In this document: piece after piece, positions 6,750 to 15,400 of the stretch
Layout of the letters: the number at the start of each line of letters is the position of its first letter
Position numbering within the stretch: position 1 is the stretch's first letter
Origin: an uncultured Micrococcus sp.
GTDB taxonomy: Bacteria > Actinomycetota > Actinomycetes > Actinomycetales > Micrococcaceae
NCBI GenBank assembly: GCA_946222435.1
Contig: CAMIOJ010000003.1
Location: 1-22,244, forward strand
DNA length: 22,244 nucleotides
Reading direction: 5' to 3'
Program-made: the position numbers and the translations under genes
The notes under the pieces: model-generated
Seen by the model: only the letters and a program-made list of their open reading frames with translations
Databases searched by the model: none
What the model was told of the DNA's origin: nothing

Positions 6750-8093
6750 TCAGAACCAGCCGCAGGAGTTCGCGGTCCAGCGGTCGTTCAGCGCGGCGTC
6801 CAGGAACCCGGTGGCACGCGGGATCGAGGCGATGTAGCCGCCCACGTGGGTCGGGGTGAACACCGGGTCGAAGCGCACGCGCGAGCCCTGTGCACACCAG
6901 CGGTGGCCGAGCTCGCGGCCCACCCTGTACGGGATGATGTCGTCCGTCAGGGAGTGTGCGATCATCACCGGCATCTCCGGGTGCCGGCCCTCGTGGCCCA
7001 GCCGCTGCTCCGCCAGGATCCCGGCGAGCAGGCCGTCGCTGCGCACCAGCTCCGGGAAGGACTGGCCGGAGTCTGTGACGGTGGAGGAGTCCAGTCCGGC
7101 GAACCTCGAACCGTCGGACGTGCACGCCGTGGAGGCCTCCTCGAGGGTCTGCATGCCCAGGGCGTTGAGGTAGAGGCCCGGGTCCACGCCGTAGGCCTCC
7201 AGCTGACCGGCCATGGCGAACAGCAGGAAGGCGGCGGAGGATCCGCCGTCGATCGCGTCGGCCACCTGGGTCAGGTCCGCCGGGGGAGCGCCCGCGTAGG
7301 CGCCCTTCACGTCCAGCTCCGGGGCGTACTCGCCCGCGAGCTCGGCGGCCGCGGCGGACGCGCCGCCGCCCTGGGAGTAGCCGGCGATCGCCACCGGGGA
7401 CGCGGCGCTCACCCCGGAGCCCTCGAGCCCGGCGGCCGCCCGCACGGAGTCCAGCACGGTGTGCGCCTGGGACTCGCGGACCATGTAGGTGTGCAGTCCT
7501 TCGGTGCCGAGCCCCTCGTAGTCCGTGACCACCACGGTGTAGCCCTGGGACAGCAGGGCGGAGATGCCGATCCCCTCGTACTGCTCTCCCGTGGACAGCG
7601 TCTTGGACGGGGCGCACTGGTCGCCCACGCCCTGCGTGCCCACGGCATACGCGATCACGGGGCGCTCGCCGGACCCGGTCCACTCGGCGTCCGGCTCGAG
7701 CACGGTGCCGGTGACCGCGATCGGCTCGCCCATGGCGTTCACGGAGGAGTACATGACGCGGGTGGCCTCGGCGGGGTAGCGGATCAGCTTCACCGGGTCG
7801 AGGTAGAAGTCCATCGGCTCGGAGCGGATCAGCGTGCCGGGGGTGCCGGGGATCTCGGCGGGCGTGGCGTAGAAGTCCTCGTCGGCGGTCTGGGCCAGGG
7901 CGCTGCGGGCGGCGTCCCACCTGGCCTGCTCGGTGGCCGTGGGTGCGGTGGACAGGTCCTGGACGGCGGCCTCCTGCTCGGCGGTCATGCCCTCCTGGGC
8001 CGCGGCGGGGGCGGCTCCTGCGAAGGCCGTGCCGACGCCGAGTGCAACGGCTACGGCGAGCGTGCTCAGGCGGGTGGGGCGGGACATGCGCAT
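6750..8093 (-). CDS. Secreted lipase, LIP (secretory lipase) family
   Basis: An exported alpha/beta-hydrolase expected to cleave triacylglycerols or other esters outside the cell. The 447-residue protein starts with a Sec signal peptide: basic n-region MRMSRPTR, hydrophobic core, and AxA-type cleavage after about residue 32. The nucleophile elbow GYSQGGG places Ser at 240. The likely acid is Asp384 or Asp385 in SLTDDIIP, and the His is 416 in PTHVGGY. Both lie in family order. Start choice follows GAGG five bases before the ATG at 8093; a second ATG lies two codons on. Paired cysteines near the C-terminus could form disulphides outside the cell. The promoter region has a CRP-like palindrome. 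Substrate range is not readable from sequence. Confidence 0.92.
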   Translation of the reverse strand: MRMSRPTRLSTLAVAVALGVGTAFAGAAPAAAQEGMTAEQEAAVQDLSTAPTATEQARWDAARSALAQTADEDFYATPAEIPGTPGTLIRSEPMDFYLDPVKLIRYPAEATRVMYSSVNAMGEPIAVTGTVLEPDAEWTGSGERPVIAYAVGTQGVGDQCAPSKTLSTGEQYEGIGISALLSQGYTVVVTDYEGLGTEGLHTYMVRESQAHTVLDSVRAAAGLEGSGVSAASPVAIAGYSQGGGASAAAAELAGEYAPELDVKGAYAGAPPADLTQVADAIDGGSSAAFLLFAMAGQLEAYGVDPGLYLNALGMQTLEEASTACTSDGSRFAGLDSSTVTDSGQSFPELVRSDGLLAGILAEQRLGHEGRHPEMPVMIAHSLTDDIIPYRVGRELGHRWCAQGSRVRFDPVFTPTHVGGYIASIPRATGFLDAALNDRWTANSCGWF

Positions 8094-8137
8094 GGGTTCC
8101 TCGGGTGTCGAGTGGGTGCGGACCCACCGGGCCCGCG

Positions 8138-8156
8138 TGTGACGTGACTCACGCTA
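8138..8156 (-). promoter_or_regulatory. Candidate CRP-family site overlapping the lipase -10
   Basis: Positions 8138-8153 read TGTGA, six bases, then TCACG. That is 9 of 10 matches to the CRP/GlxR consensus TGTGA-N6-TCACA. It abuts a minus-strand TAGCGT (8156-8151) that would serve as the lipase -10 with a leader of about 50 bases. A protein bound here would overlap the -10 and the start point, which suggests repression. This is a motif match only. Confidence 0.4.
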
Positions 8157-8222
8157 CGGAGGGGGTGTGGCGGCGGGCAAGAGACCTTCGTCCAGGCCTC
8201 GGCCCGGCGGCGGGCCCGGAGC

Positions 8223-8252
8223 CCTATCCCGTCCGGGCCGCGCCGATAGGAT
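8223..8252 (+). promoter_or_regulatory. Possible fba promoter with short inverted repeat
   Basis: TAGGAT at 8247-8252 fits TANNNT and would start a leader of about 110 bases before fba. A six-base inverted repeat, CCTATC (8223-8228) and GATAGG (8245-8250), overlaps it and could be an operator. No strong -35 is seen. Confidence 0.3.
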
Positions 8253-8289
8253 GGGGGGCAGCGGCTCCGCACCGGCGCGGGCGTGCGCC

Positions 8290-8322
8290 CGTCACCCGTC
8301 AGGGTGTCTGAAGCCGGTGACG
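8290..8322 (+). promoter_or_regulatory. Structured element in the fba 5' leader
   Basis: An outer seven-pair stem (8290-8296 with 8316-8322) encloses a small inner stem (8299-8302 with 8308-8311). It lies about 50 bases before the fba ATG. I do not recognise a known riboswitch class in it. Confidence 0.25.
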
Positions 8323-8369
8323 CACGGGGCCGAATCCGTCCGCCCGCCCGCGACGCACAGGAGCGCAGC

Positions 8370-9392
8370 ATGCCCATCGCAACCCCGGACAAGTACGCCG
8401 AGATGATCGACGCCGCCAAGAACGGCGGCTACGCCTACCCGGCGATCAACGTCACCAGCTCCCAGACCCTGAACGCCGCCATCCGCGGCTTCGCCGAGGC
8501 CGGCTCGGACGGCATCGTCCAGGTCTCCACCGGCGGCGCCGAGTTCTTCTCCGGCAAGAACATGAAGAACATGGTGGTGGGCTCCCTGGCCATGGCCGCG
8601 TTCGCCCGCGAGGTCGCCAAGCAGTACGACGTCACCATCGCCCTGCACACGGACCACTGCCCGAAGGACAAGCTGGACGGCTTCGTCCGCCCGCTGCTGG
8701 ACGCCTCCGAGGCGGAGGTGAAGGCCGGCCGCGACCCGATCTTCAACTCCCACATGTGGGACGGATCCGCCGAGACCCTGGACGAGAACCTCAGGATCGC
8801 CCAGGAGCTGCTCGCCCGCACCGCCGCCAACAAGCAGATCCTCGAGGTCGAGATCGGCGTGGTCGGCGGCGAGGAGGACGGCGTGGCCAACGAGATCAAC
8901 GAGCAGCTCTACACCACCGTGGAGGACGGTCTGGCCACCGTGGAGGCCCTCGGCTCCGGTGAGAACGGCCGCTACATCACCGCGCTGACCTTCGGCAACG
9001 TGCACGGCGTCTACAAGCCGGGCAACGTGAAGCTGCGTCCGGAGATCCTGGACGAGATCCAGCAGGCCGTCGGCGCGAAGATCGGCAAGGACCGCCCGTT
9101 CGATCTGGTGTTCCACGGCGGCTCCGGCTCCACCGAGCAGGAGATCGCGGACGCCGTGCGCTACGGCGTCATCAAGATGAACGTGGACACGGACACCCAG
9201 TACGCGTTCACCCGTCCGGTGGTGACCCACATGTTCCAGAACTACGACGGCGTCCTGAAGGTCGACGGCGAGGTCGGCAACAAGAAGATGTACGACCCGC
9301 GAGGCTGGGGCGAGAAGGCCGAGATCGGCATGGCCCAGCGCGTCATGGAGGCCTGCCAGAACCTCGGCTCCGCGGGCAGGTCCATCAAGTGA
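8370..9392 (+). CDS. fba: Class II fructose-1,6-bisphosphate aldolase
   Basis: Zinc-dependent glycolytic and gluconeogenic enzyme that interconverts fructose-1,6-bisphosphate with glyceraldehyde-3-phosphate and dihydroxyacetone phosphate. The 340-residue protein shows HTDHC at 93-97 (zinc ligand His and catalytic Asp), the loop NSHMWDGS, NVHG with zinc-ligand His212, FHGGSGS with His249, and the phosphate-binding NVDTDTQYAF from residue 271. Length matches the actinobacterial class IIA enzyme. The ATG is fixed by AGGAG six bases upstream; upstream in-frame codons are not conserved-looking. A strong hairpin follows the stop. A DUF3151 gene nearby is the usual actinobacterial partner in this neighbourhood. 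Confidence 0.97.
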   Translation: MPIATPDKYAEMIDAAKNGGYAYPAINVTSSQTLNAAIRGFAEAGSDGIVQVSTGGAEFFSGKNMKNMVVGSLAMAAFAREVAKQYDVTIALHTDHCPKDKLDGFVRPLLDASEAEVKAGRDPIFNSHMWDGSAETLDENLRIAQELLARTAANKQILEVEIGVVGGEEDGVANEINEQLYTTVEDGLATVEALGSGENGRYITALTFGNVHGVYKPGNVKLRPEILDEIQQAVGAKIGKDRPFDLVFHGGSGSTEQEIADAVRYGVIKMNVDTDTQYAFTRPVVTHMFQNYDGVLKVDGEVGNKKMYDPRGWGEKAEIGMAQRVMEACQNLGSAGRSIK

Positions 9393-9395
9393 CGA

Positions 9396-9434
9396 CGACG
9401 CCGTCCGTCGCCTCTCCGGCGACGGACGGCGTCG
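9396..9434 (+). terminator. fba terminator hairpin
   Basis: A perfect 17-base stem (9396-9412 with 9418-9434) with a 5-base loop begins 4 bases after the fba stop codon. No U tract follows. Confidence 0.85.
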
Positions 9435-9478
9435 GCCGGGGCGCCGGCCACCCTTCGCAGGCGTCGGATGCCGCTGGA

Positions 9479-9520
9479 CGACGACGGCCGCCCACCTCGC
9501 GAGGTGAGCGGCCGTCGTCG
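9479..9520. terminator. Second hairpin between fba and the convergent lipoprotein gene
   Basis: A 13-base outer stem (9479-9491 with 9508-9520), one mismatch, then an inner self-complementary stretch (9493-9506). It lies 25 bases past the lipoprotein stop codon on the minus strand and so probably ends that transcript. It could also back up the fba terminator. Confidence 0.75.
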
Positions 9521-9544
9521 CGCCGGGGCTGGGCCCGCCGGGGG

Positions 9545-10636
9545 TCAGTCCTCGACCACGCGCGGCGGCTGGCCCGGGGCCACCGGGCCCGGAGCGCCCT
9601 CCGGGCGGTCCAGCATCGAGTGGGTCGGCAGGTCCTCGGGGTTGGACTCGCCGGCGGGGATCTTCTTGGCCTCGGCCAGGGTCTCCTCGTCCATCTGGTA
9701 GTCCATGAACACCGGGGAGGCCTTGTCGATGACGTCCTGGTACTTCGACGGGTCCTTCAGGACCGTGTCCGCGAGGTGGTCGCGGGCCTGGGTGACGATC
9801 GTGGTGCTCTCGGCCACCGGGGAGTCCTTGATGGCGGTGAGACCCTCGTTGGCATCGCCGTAGCCCTCCATGGCGCCGAAGGTGATGGAGACCATCGCGG
9901 AGCCGTCCTCGTTGCAGGCCCAGCCGGTGCGCTGCGGCATCAGCGGGGCACCGTCACGGCCGCCCTTCATGCCCGGGCGGACCAGGGCCATCAGGCCCTT
10001 GCCGGACTTCTCGTCATAGGTGTACTCGTCCGCGATCGCAGCCGGCTCCGGCTTGCACCACTCCAGGCGGTCGCCATTGAGGTCGTGCTGGTAGCGGACC
10101 ATGGCCATCGGCATGCCGTTCTCCGCCCGGGTGGAGCTGGTGAACGAGCAGCTCATGAACTCCAGGTTCTCGTCCCGGGATGCGAAGAGCTGCGCGATGG
10201 AGATGTTGGACGTGTTCGGGATGTGGGTGGCGACCGCGTCCAGGGTGCCCTGGTCCAGCACGTCACGCGCGCAGTCCATGACGGACACGGTGTCCTGCTT
10301 CGCGGAGGCGATGGCGATCCAGGAGCCGGTGGCGGCGCCGTCGATCACGCCCGGGCCGTTGGTCTCGAGCGCCTCGCGGGGCTGCGGACGGCGGGTGCCG
10401 GCCGCGGCGCTGGCGGCGGCGGCCTCGGCGACCTGGGAGGCGGCGGCCGCGGTGGGGTCCAGGCTCTCCGACGGGCTCGGACCGGAACCGGTGCCCTCCG
10501 ACGAGGCCCCCGAGGACGGCGAGCCGCCCGGCTCGTCCTGGTCGGCGATGCAGCCGGTGAGCACGAGGGCCAGGGCGGCGGCGCTTGCGCCCAGCGGCAG
10601 GAGGCGGCGTCGAACGGCGGTCGAGGCCTGGGCCAT
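9545..10636 (-). CDS. Putative lipoprotein of unknown function
   Basis: A 363-residue protein with a clear lipoprotein signal: MAQASTAVRRRLLP, a hydrophobic core ALALVL, and lipobox LTGC with Cys29. A Gly/Ser/Pro/Ala-rich linker of about 60 residues follows, then a folded domain containing several cysteines (VMDCARD, FMSCSFTS, EWCKPE, GWACNED) that may form disulphides. The tail is proline-rich. I do not recognise the domain. The start at 10636 has GAAGGAG five bases upstream; an in-frame upstream ATG at 10684 would bury the signal peptide. The gene stands alone between fba and the DUF3151 gene and is expected to sit on the outer face of the membrane. A role in envelope or surface functions is only inferred from its location. 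Confidence 0.88.
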   Translation of the reverse strand: MAQASTAVRRRLLPLGASAAALALVLTGCIADQDEPGGSPSSGASSEGTGSGPSPSESLDPTAAAASQVAEAAAASAAAGTRRPQPREALETNGPGVIDGAATGSWIAIASAKQDTVSVMDCARDVLDQGTLDAVATHIPNTSNISIAQLFASRDENLEFMSCSFTSSTRAENGMPMAMVRYQHDLNGDRLEWCKPEPAAIADEYTYDEKSGKGLMALVRPGMKGGRDGAPLMPQRTGWACNEDGSAMVSITFGAMEGYGDANEGLTAIKDSPVAESTTIVTQARDHLADTVLKDPSKYQDVIDKASPVFMDYQMDEETLAEAKKIPAGESNPEDLPTHSMLDRPEGAPGPVAPGQPPRVVED

Positions 10637-10826
10637 GGGAGCTCCTTCGAAGACGGCAGGGCAGTGCCCGGACGGCACATGCACTGCCCCACGGTACCGG
10701 AGAAGCCTGGGGTTCGCCCGGGTCGGACCGGTGACCGTGGATACACTTCGAATGGACCCCTCCGCCTCTTAACGTGCGTGCTCGTGCGCCCGGGGCGGAC
10801 CGCAGACAGCACAGGAGGAGCCTGAG

Positions 10827-11258
10827 ATGTCCGAGTCGTTGATCGGCAAGAACCTGATGGAGCCGCCCGCCACCCTGCTTCCGGAGGAGCCCGAGGTGCT
10901 GGCCCGCATCGAGGCCGGCGACCTCCCCGAGGACATCGTCCCGGTGGCCCCGGAGTCCTCCCTCGTCTGGGCCATGATGGCCGAGGACGCCTGGAAGGAG
11001 GGGCGCACGGTGGACTCCTACGCCTACGCGCGGGTGGGCTACCACCGTGGCCTGGACGCGCTGCGCCGGGCCGGGTGGCGCGGCGCCGGTCCGGTGCCGT
11101 ACTCCCATGAGCCCAACCGTGGCTTCCTCCGTGCCCTGTACGCGCTCGGCAGGGCCGCCGCCGGAATCGGCGAGTCCGAGGAGGTCCAGCGCATCCGGAC
11201 CTTCCTGAACGACTCGGACCCGTCCGCGCAGGAGCAGATCGAGAAGGCGCAGGGCTGA
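10827..11258 (+). CDS. DUF3151 family protein
   Basis: A 143-residue soluble protein of a family largely confined to Actinobacteria, with no established function. Recognisable features are the start MSESLIGKNLMEPPATLLPEEPEV, the helix pair SSLVWAMMAEDAWKEGRTVDSYAYARVGYHRGLDALRRAGWRG, then PVPYSHEPNRGFLRALYALGRAA. This layout resembles a small TPR-like helical fold. AGGAGGAG begins 14 bases before the ATG and fixes the start. A TACACT hexamer at 10742-10747 may be the promoter. It is followed after 7 bases by thymidine kinase, so the two are probably co-transcribed. The family is commonly found beside fba in actinobacterial genomes, as here. Confidence 0.9.
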   Translation: MSESLIGKNLMEPPATLLPEEPEVLARIEAGDLPEDIVPVAPESSLVWAMMAEDAWKEGRTVDSYAYARVGYHRGLDALRRAGWRGAGPVPYSHEPNRGFLRALYALGRAAAGIGESEEVQRIRTFLNDSDPSAQEQIEKAQG

Positions 11259-11265
11259 GCCGGAC

Positions 11266-11910
11266 GTGGCCAAGCTCTACTTCCGCTACGGGGCGATGAA
11301 CTCCGGGAAGTCCACCGGCCTGCTGCAGGCGGCCTTCAACTATGAGGAGCGCGGACAGCGGGTGCTGCTCGCCAAGCCGCAGGTGGACACCAAGGGCGAC
11401 GACGAGATCGTCTCCCGCCTGGGCGTCACACGCCGCGTGGACTTCCGGATCCGCCCGGACGCCGACGTGGTGCGGCTGTTCCGCGAGCACGCCTCCGGTG
11501 ACGATCCGGATGCCCTGGTGGACCACCTGGACGGCGTGCCGCCGGTCGCGTGTCTGCTGGTGGACGAGGCACAGTTCCTGAAGCCGGCACAGGTGGACGG
11601 GCTGCTGCGGATCGCGGTGGAGGAGGGTGTGCCGGTGCTGGCCTACGGTATCCGCACGGACTTCCGCACCCGGTCCTTCCCAGGGTCGGCGCGGCTCATG
11701 GAGCTGGCCCACTCGCTGGAGGAGCTGAAGACCATCTGCCGGTGCGGGAAGAAGGCTCTGTTCAACACCCGCAGGGTCACGGATCCGGCCACCGGTGCGG
11801 AGCACTTCATCTTCGAGGGGGACCAGGTGGCCATCGACGGCGTGCAGGTCACCTACGAGTCTCTCTGCGGCGGCTGCTACCTGCGCGAGTCCGGCGGCCG
11901 ACTCGGCTGA
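11266..11910 (+). CDS. tdk: Thymidine kinase
   Basis: Cytosolic salvage enzyme that phosphorylates thymidine to dTMP with ATP. The 214-residue protein has the P-loop GAMNSGKST near residues 9-17, the Walker B-like LLVDEAQFL with the catalytic Glu, and the lasso/zinc region. The zinc cysteines appear as CRCG and CGGC. The thymidine-binding stretch is AYGIRTDFRTRSFPGSARLMELA. This matches the type II (TK1-like) kinases. The start is GTG at 11266, 7 bases after the DUF3151 stop, with only a weak ribosome binding site, so translation may depend on coupling to the upstream gene. A 14-bp hairpin about 100 bases downstream ends the transcript. Confidence 0.93.
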   Translation: MAKLYFRYGAMNSGKSTGLLQAAFNYEERGQRVLLAKPQVDTKGDDEIVSRLGVTRRVDFRIRPDADVVRLFREHASGDDPDALVDHLDGVPPVACLLVDEAQFLKPAQVDGLLRIAVEEGVPVLAYGIRTDFRTRSFPGSARLMELAHSLEELKTICRCGKKALFNTRRVTDPATGAEHFIFEGDQVAIDGVQVTYESLCGGCYLRESGGRLG

Positions 11911-11987
11911 CGGCCTCCATTGCCAGGGAACTTCCAGGCGTGGTTCGGCCTCCGTTCACCCGAGACTCGTACGCTCAAGTCACCTCA

Positions 11988-12424
11988 TCAAGGTGCGAGT
12001 GATGACAGGCGAAGGGCCCCGGAGCTGATCCGGGGCCCTTCGTCCGTCCGGTGTCCGTCGCGGTCTTCGTTGAGCAGTACGGTCATGACCATGTTGCGGT
12101 CCTCGTGTTTGCCGCCGAGCAGGCGGGTGCTGGCGAAGTCGCCGTCGGCGATCCATGAGGTGTTCTCGACGGCACTGCGGTCTCCGGGCAGAGCGCCGGT
12201 GCACGTGGTTTCGCGCACGCGCAGGACAGACTCCGCACCCATGGAGCGGGCGATGTCCGGGAAGGTCTCGTCCAGGAACTTCCCGTGCGCGGTGGACTCG
12301 GCCTCGGCATCGGCCGACTGCGATGCGGTCACGTCCTCTCCTGCTGGGTCGGGTGCACACGAGGTCAGGCCCGCAAGAGCGCAACGGCAACGAAGGTGCT
12401 CATGGAGACGCGTCGGAGCATCAT
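11988..12424 (-). pseudogene. Frameshifted lipoprotein gene at the end of the type VII operon
   Basis: The ATG at 12424 has a textbook ribosome binding site (GAGGTGATCC, 12435-12426). It encodes MMLRRVSMSTFVAVALL, a good signal-peptide start, but stops at TGA 12367-12365. In the -1 frame the sequence continues LAGLTSC, a lipobox, then APDPAGEDVTASQSADAEAE and an open frame to 11988. Adding one base around 12372-12376 would give VAVALLAGLTSC, a perfect lipoprotein signal, and a mature part of about 120 residues. The intact protein would be an outer-face lipoprotein encoded 31 bases after eccC. The mature part contains DETFPDIARSMGAES and MTVLLNEDRDG; no domain is recognised. A sequencing error, a true pseudogene, programmed slippage, or a leaderless start at GTG 12332 giving a cytosolic protein are all possible. 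Confidence 0.75.
12010..12042. terminator. 14-bp hairpin at convergent tdk and type VII operon ends
   Basis: Perfect 14-base arms (12010-12023 and 12029-12042) with a 5-base loop. It is a plausible terminator for tdk. It also lies inside the 3' end of the minus-strand lipoprotein frame, 20 bases before that stop codon. Confidence 0.8.
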
Positions 12425-12455
12425 TGGATCACCTCGTCATAGGGGAGCGTGAAGT

Positions 12456-15400
12456 CTAGTCACGGACGACGTCAATGCTCCCGTCGGCCGGCCCTTCGTG
12501 TGGTTGCTCCGGCGCATGCCCCATGAAGGTCTGCACCGTCTCGTGATGCCCGGAGGTACCCACCAGGATGCCGCGGCCGGGTGGCAGGCGGCGTGGCCGG
12601 AGTCCGTCCACGAGGACGCCCTCGGAGCGGTCGCCGCTGAGCATGAGGGTCACGGCCTCGCTCGCCAGCAGGGCGCCGATGAACCGTTCGTACAGGGCGC
12701 GCGAGGCGCCCTTCATGCGGCGGGAGACAAACACGTTGAGGTTCAGCTCGGCAGACATCGGGAGGTAGGGGATGAGCGGAGCCAGCGGGGACTCGCCGCC
12801 CACCGTGAGGACGTCGTAGTCGTCCACCAGGACCACGATACGCGCCTTGCGCATCGGGGAGTCGTCCGCCGGGTTCTTTGACTGCCGCTTCTCCAGTTCC
12901 GCGACCAGGGCACGGGTGAGGTTCACCGCGACGGTCGCATTGCCGGCGTAGCCGGCCACGTAGTCGTCCGGGACGGCGCCCTTGAGCTCCCCCCGCGGGT
13001 CGTACACGACGGCCATCATCTCGGTGTCCGCGTGGGTCTGGCACAGGTGGCCCGCGAGCTGGCGGAGCATCGAGCTGCGTCCGGTCTGGGCGTCGCCGAA
13101 GGCCAGCAGATGCCGTTCCCTGCCGTCGATCGCCAGCGAACGCACGGACAGGTCGTCCTCGAGGAGGCCCAGCGGCAGCAGCCCGGGCTGCTCCAACTCC
13201 GCCAGCCGGGGACGCAGGGCCTCCGAGGGGAGCACCCGGACGGCCATGGCGCGTCCGCGCACGGAGGCTGAGACGCGTTCGGCGAGGGCGGTGAGACCTG
13301 CGGACACGGTGGCGGGATCGGTGTCACCGTCGATGCGGGGAAGTGCGACCTGACCGTGCAGGCGGTTCATCGAGATGCCCCGTCCGGGGGTGTTCTCACG
13401 GACCTTCTCCGCCACCTTGCGGTCGATCGCGGAGTCTGTGGGGGTGGGAAGGTGCAACTCCACACGGTGGGAGAAATAGGACTGCTGGGTGGAACGGATC
13501 TCGTTCTGCCGGGACACCGTGGTGATCACATGGATGCCGTAGGCCGCACCACGGCCGATCAGGCCGTTGAGCACCGGGGTGAGCTCGGAGAACTCCTCGT
13601 GGACCAGACCGTAGCCGTCCAGGACGAGGAAGATATCCGCGCTCGCCAGCTGTGGGAGGGACCCGTCGGCATGACGCCGGCGAAGGGTGACCATCGAGTC
13701 GATGCCCTCGGCCTCGAACAGCCGCTCGCGCAGGGTCAGCATCCCGGACAGCTCCCGCAGGGTGCGGGTGACCATCTCCTTGTTCGTCCGGATGGCGACA
13801 CCTCCGACATGGGGCAGGCCCTGGAGGGGCAGCAGACCGGAGCCGAGCAGGTCCACGCAGTAGACGCCCACCTGCTGTGGGGTGTGCGTCAGGGCCAGCG
13901 AGGACACGATGGTCTGCAACAGGGTGGTCTTGCCGGTGCGTGGACCGCCCTGGACGATCAGATGTCCCGAGCCGGCGGTGAAGTCCAGGGTCCAGAGGCC
14001 CTGCCACTGCTGCTCCGGGTCGTCGAGCAGGCCGATGGGGACCTCGAGCGGCTCGTGGGAGGCCAAGCGCAGCCCATGGTCGGTCTCGGTGACCTCGCCT
14101 ACGGCCTGGTCCAGGGTGAGGGACTCCGGCAGCGGCGGCAGCCACAGCGGCTCCACCGGCGAGGGAACCTCGCGGAGCCGGTCCATGAGCGTCTCCATGA
14201 TGGTCGGCGCCGGGGCTTCGTCGGGCTCTGGAGCCTCGTCGGTGCTCCGTCCGACGGCGAGCTCGGGTTCCGAGTCCTCCGTCTCAGGTTCGCGCAGTTC
14301 GGGGCCGTAGGCGGGCATCTCAAACACGGGCGCCACCTCATCCGCATCGGAAACGGCGCGGGCGTTCCGCTCGCGTGCGGCGGCCTCGTCCTCCAGGGGC
14401 GAGGACACGTAGCCGGAACGGAAGCGTGAGTACACGGACGTGTCCACCTTCAGGTAGCCGAAGCCGGGCAGCGGTGGCAGATGGAAGGCGTCCGGGGTGT
14501 CCAGCACGGTGCGGGACTCGGACTCGGAGAGGGTGCGCAGGCCGAGTCGGTAGGACAGGTAGGTCTCCAGGCCGCGCAGCTTCCCGGACTCGATCCGCTG
14601 GGAGGAGAGCAGCAGGTGCACACCGATCGATCGGCCGATGCGGCCGATGGAGAGGAACAGGTCGATGAAGTCCGGCCGCGCCGTCAGCAGCTCGCCGAAC
14701 TCGTCGATGATCACGATGAGGTGAGGCAACGGCTCGACGCTGCGTCCCTGGGCCGTCTCCCGATCCCGGTAGGCCTGATAGTCCGTGATGTTCGCCAGGT
14801 TCCCGGCGGACTTGAGCACCTCCTGCCGGCGCAGGATCTCGCCGCTGAGGGAGGCATAGACGCGTTCCACCAGGGACAGGTCGTCCGAGAGGTTCGTGAT
14901 GATGCCGGCCACGTGGGGAGCGCCGTGGAACGGGGCGAAGGTCGCACCGCCCTTGAAGTCCACGAGCAGCATCGACATCTTCTCGGGAGCGTGGGAGGCG
15001 AGCAGCGCGAAGACCAGGGCACGCAGCAGCTCAGACTTGCCGGATCCGGTGGCGCCGATGCACAGGCCGTGGGGGCCCATGCCGAGCTGGGCCGCCTCCT
15101 TCAGGTCGAGGTGCACCGGGTCGCCGCGGTCGTCCTCACCGATCGGCACACGCAGGAACTCGTCCTGCCCACGTGGCCGCCACTGGTACCGCAGCTCCTC
15201 CAGGGTCAGCTCCGTGGAGAGCCCCAGCATCTGGAGGAACGTCTGCGTGGAGGAGCGATCCTCCTCTGCGTGCTCCAGGGAGTCGGCGCTGAGCCGCAGC
15301 GGCGAGAGCACGGTGGCGAGTCCCTTCGCCGTGGCGTCGTCGAAGACGTCCAGGTGGCCGTGGGAGACCGTCGGGCGACCGCTGTCCGCACGGGAGTCCT

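Noticed and set aside
5373..8147. Plus-strand open frame of 924 codons
   Set aside because: It runs antisense through three recognisable minus-strand genes (lipoprotein, SMP-30-like, lipase) and has no domain of its own.
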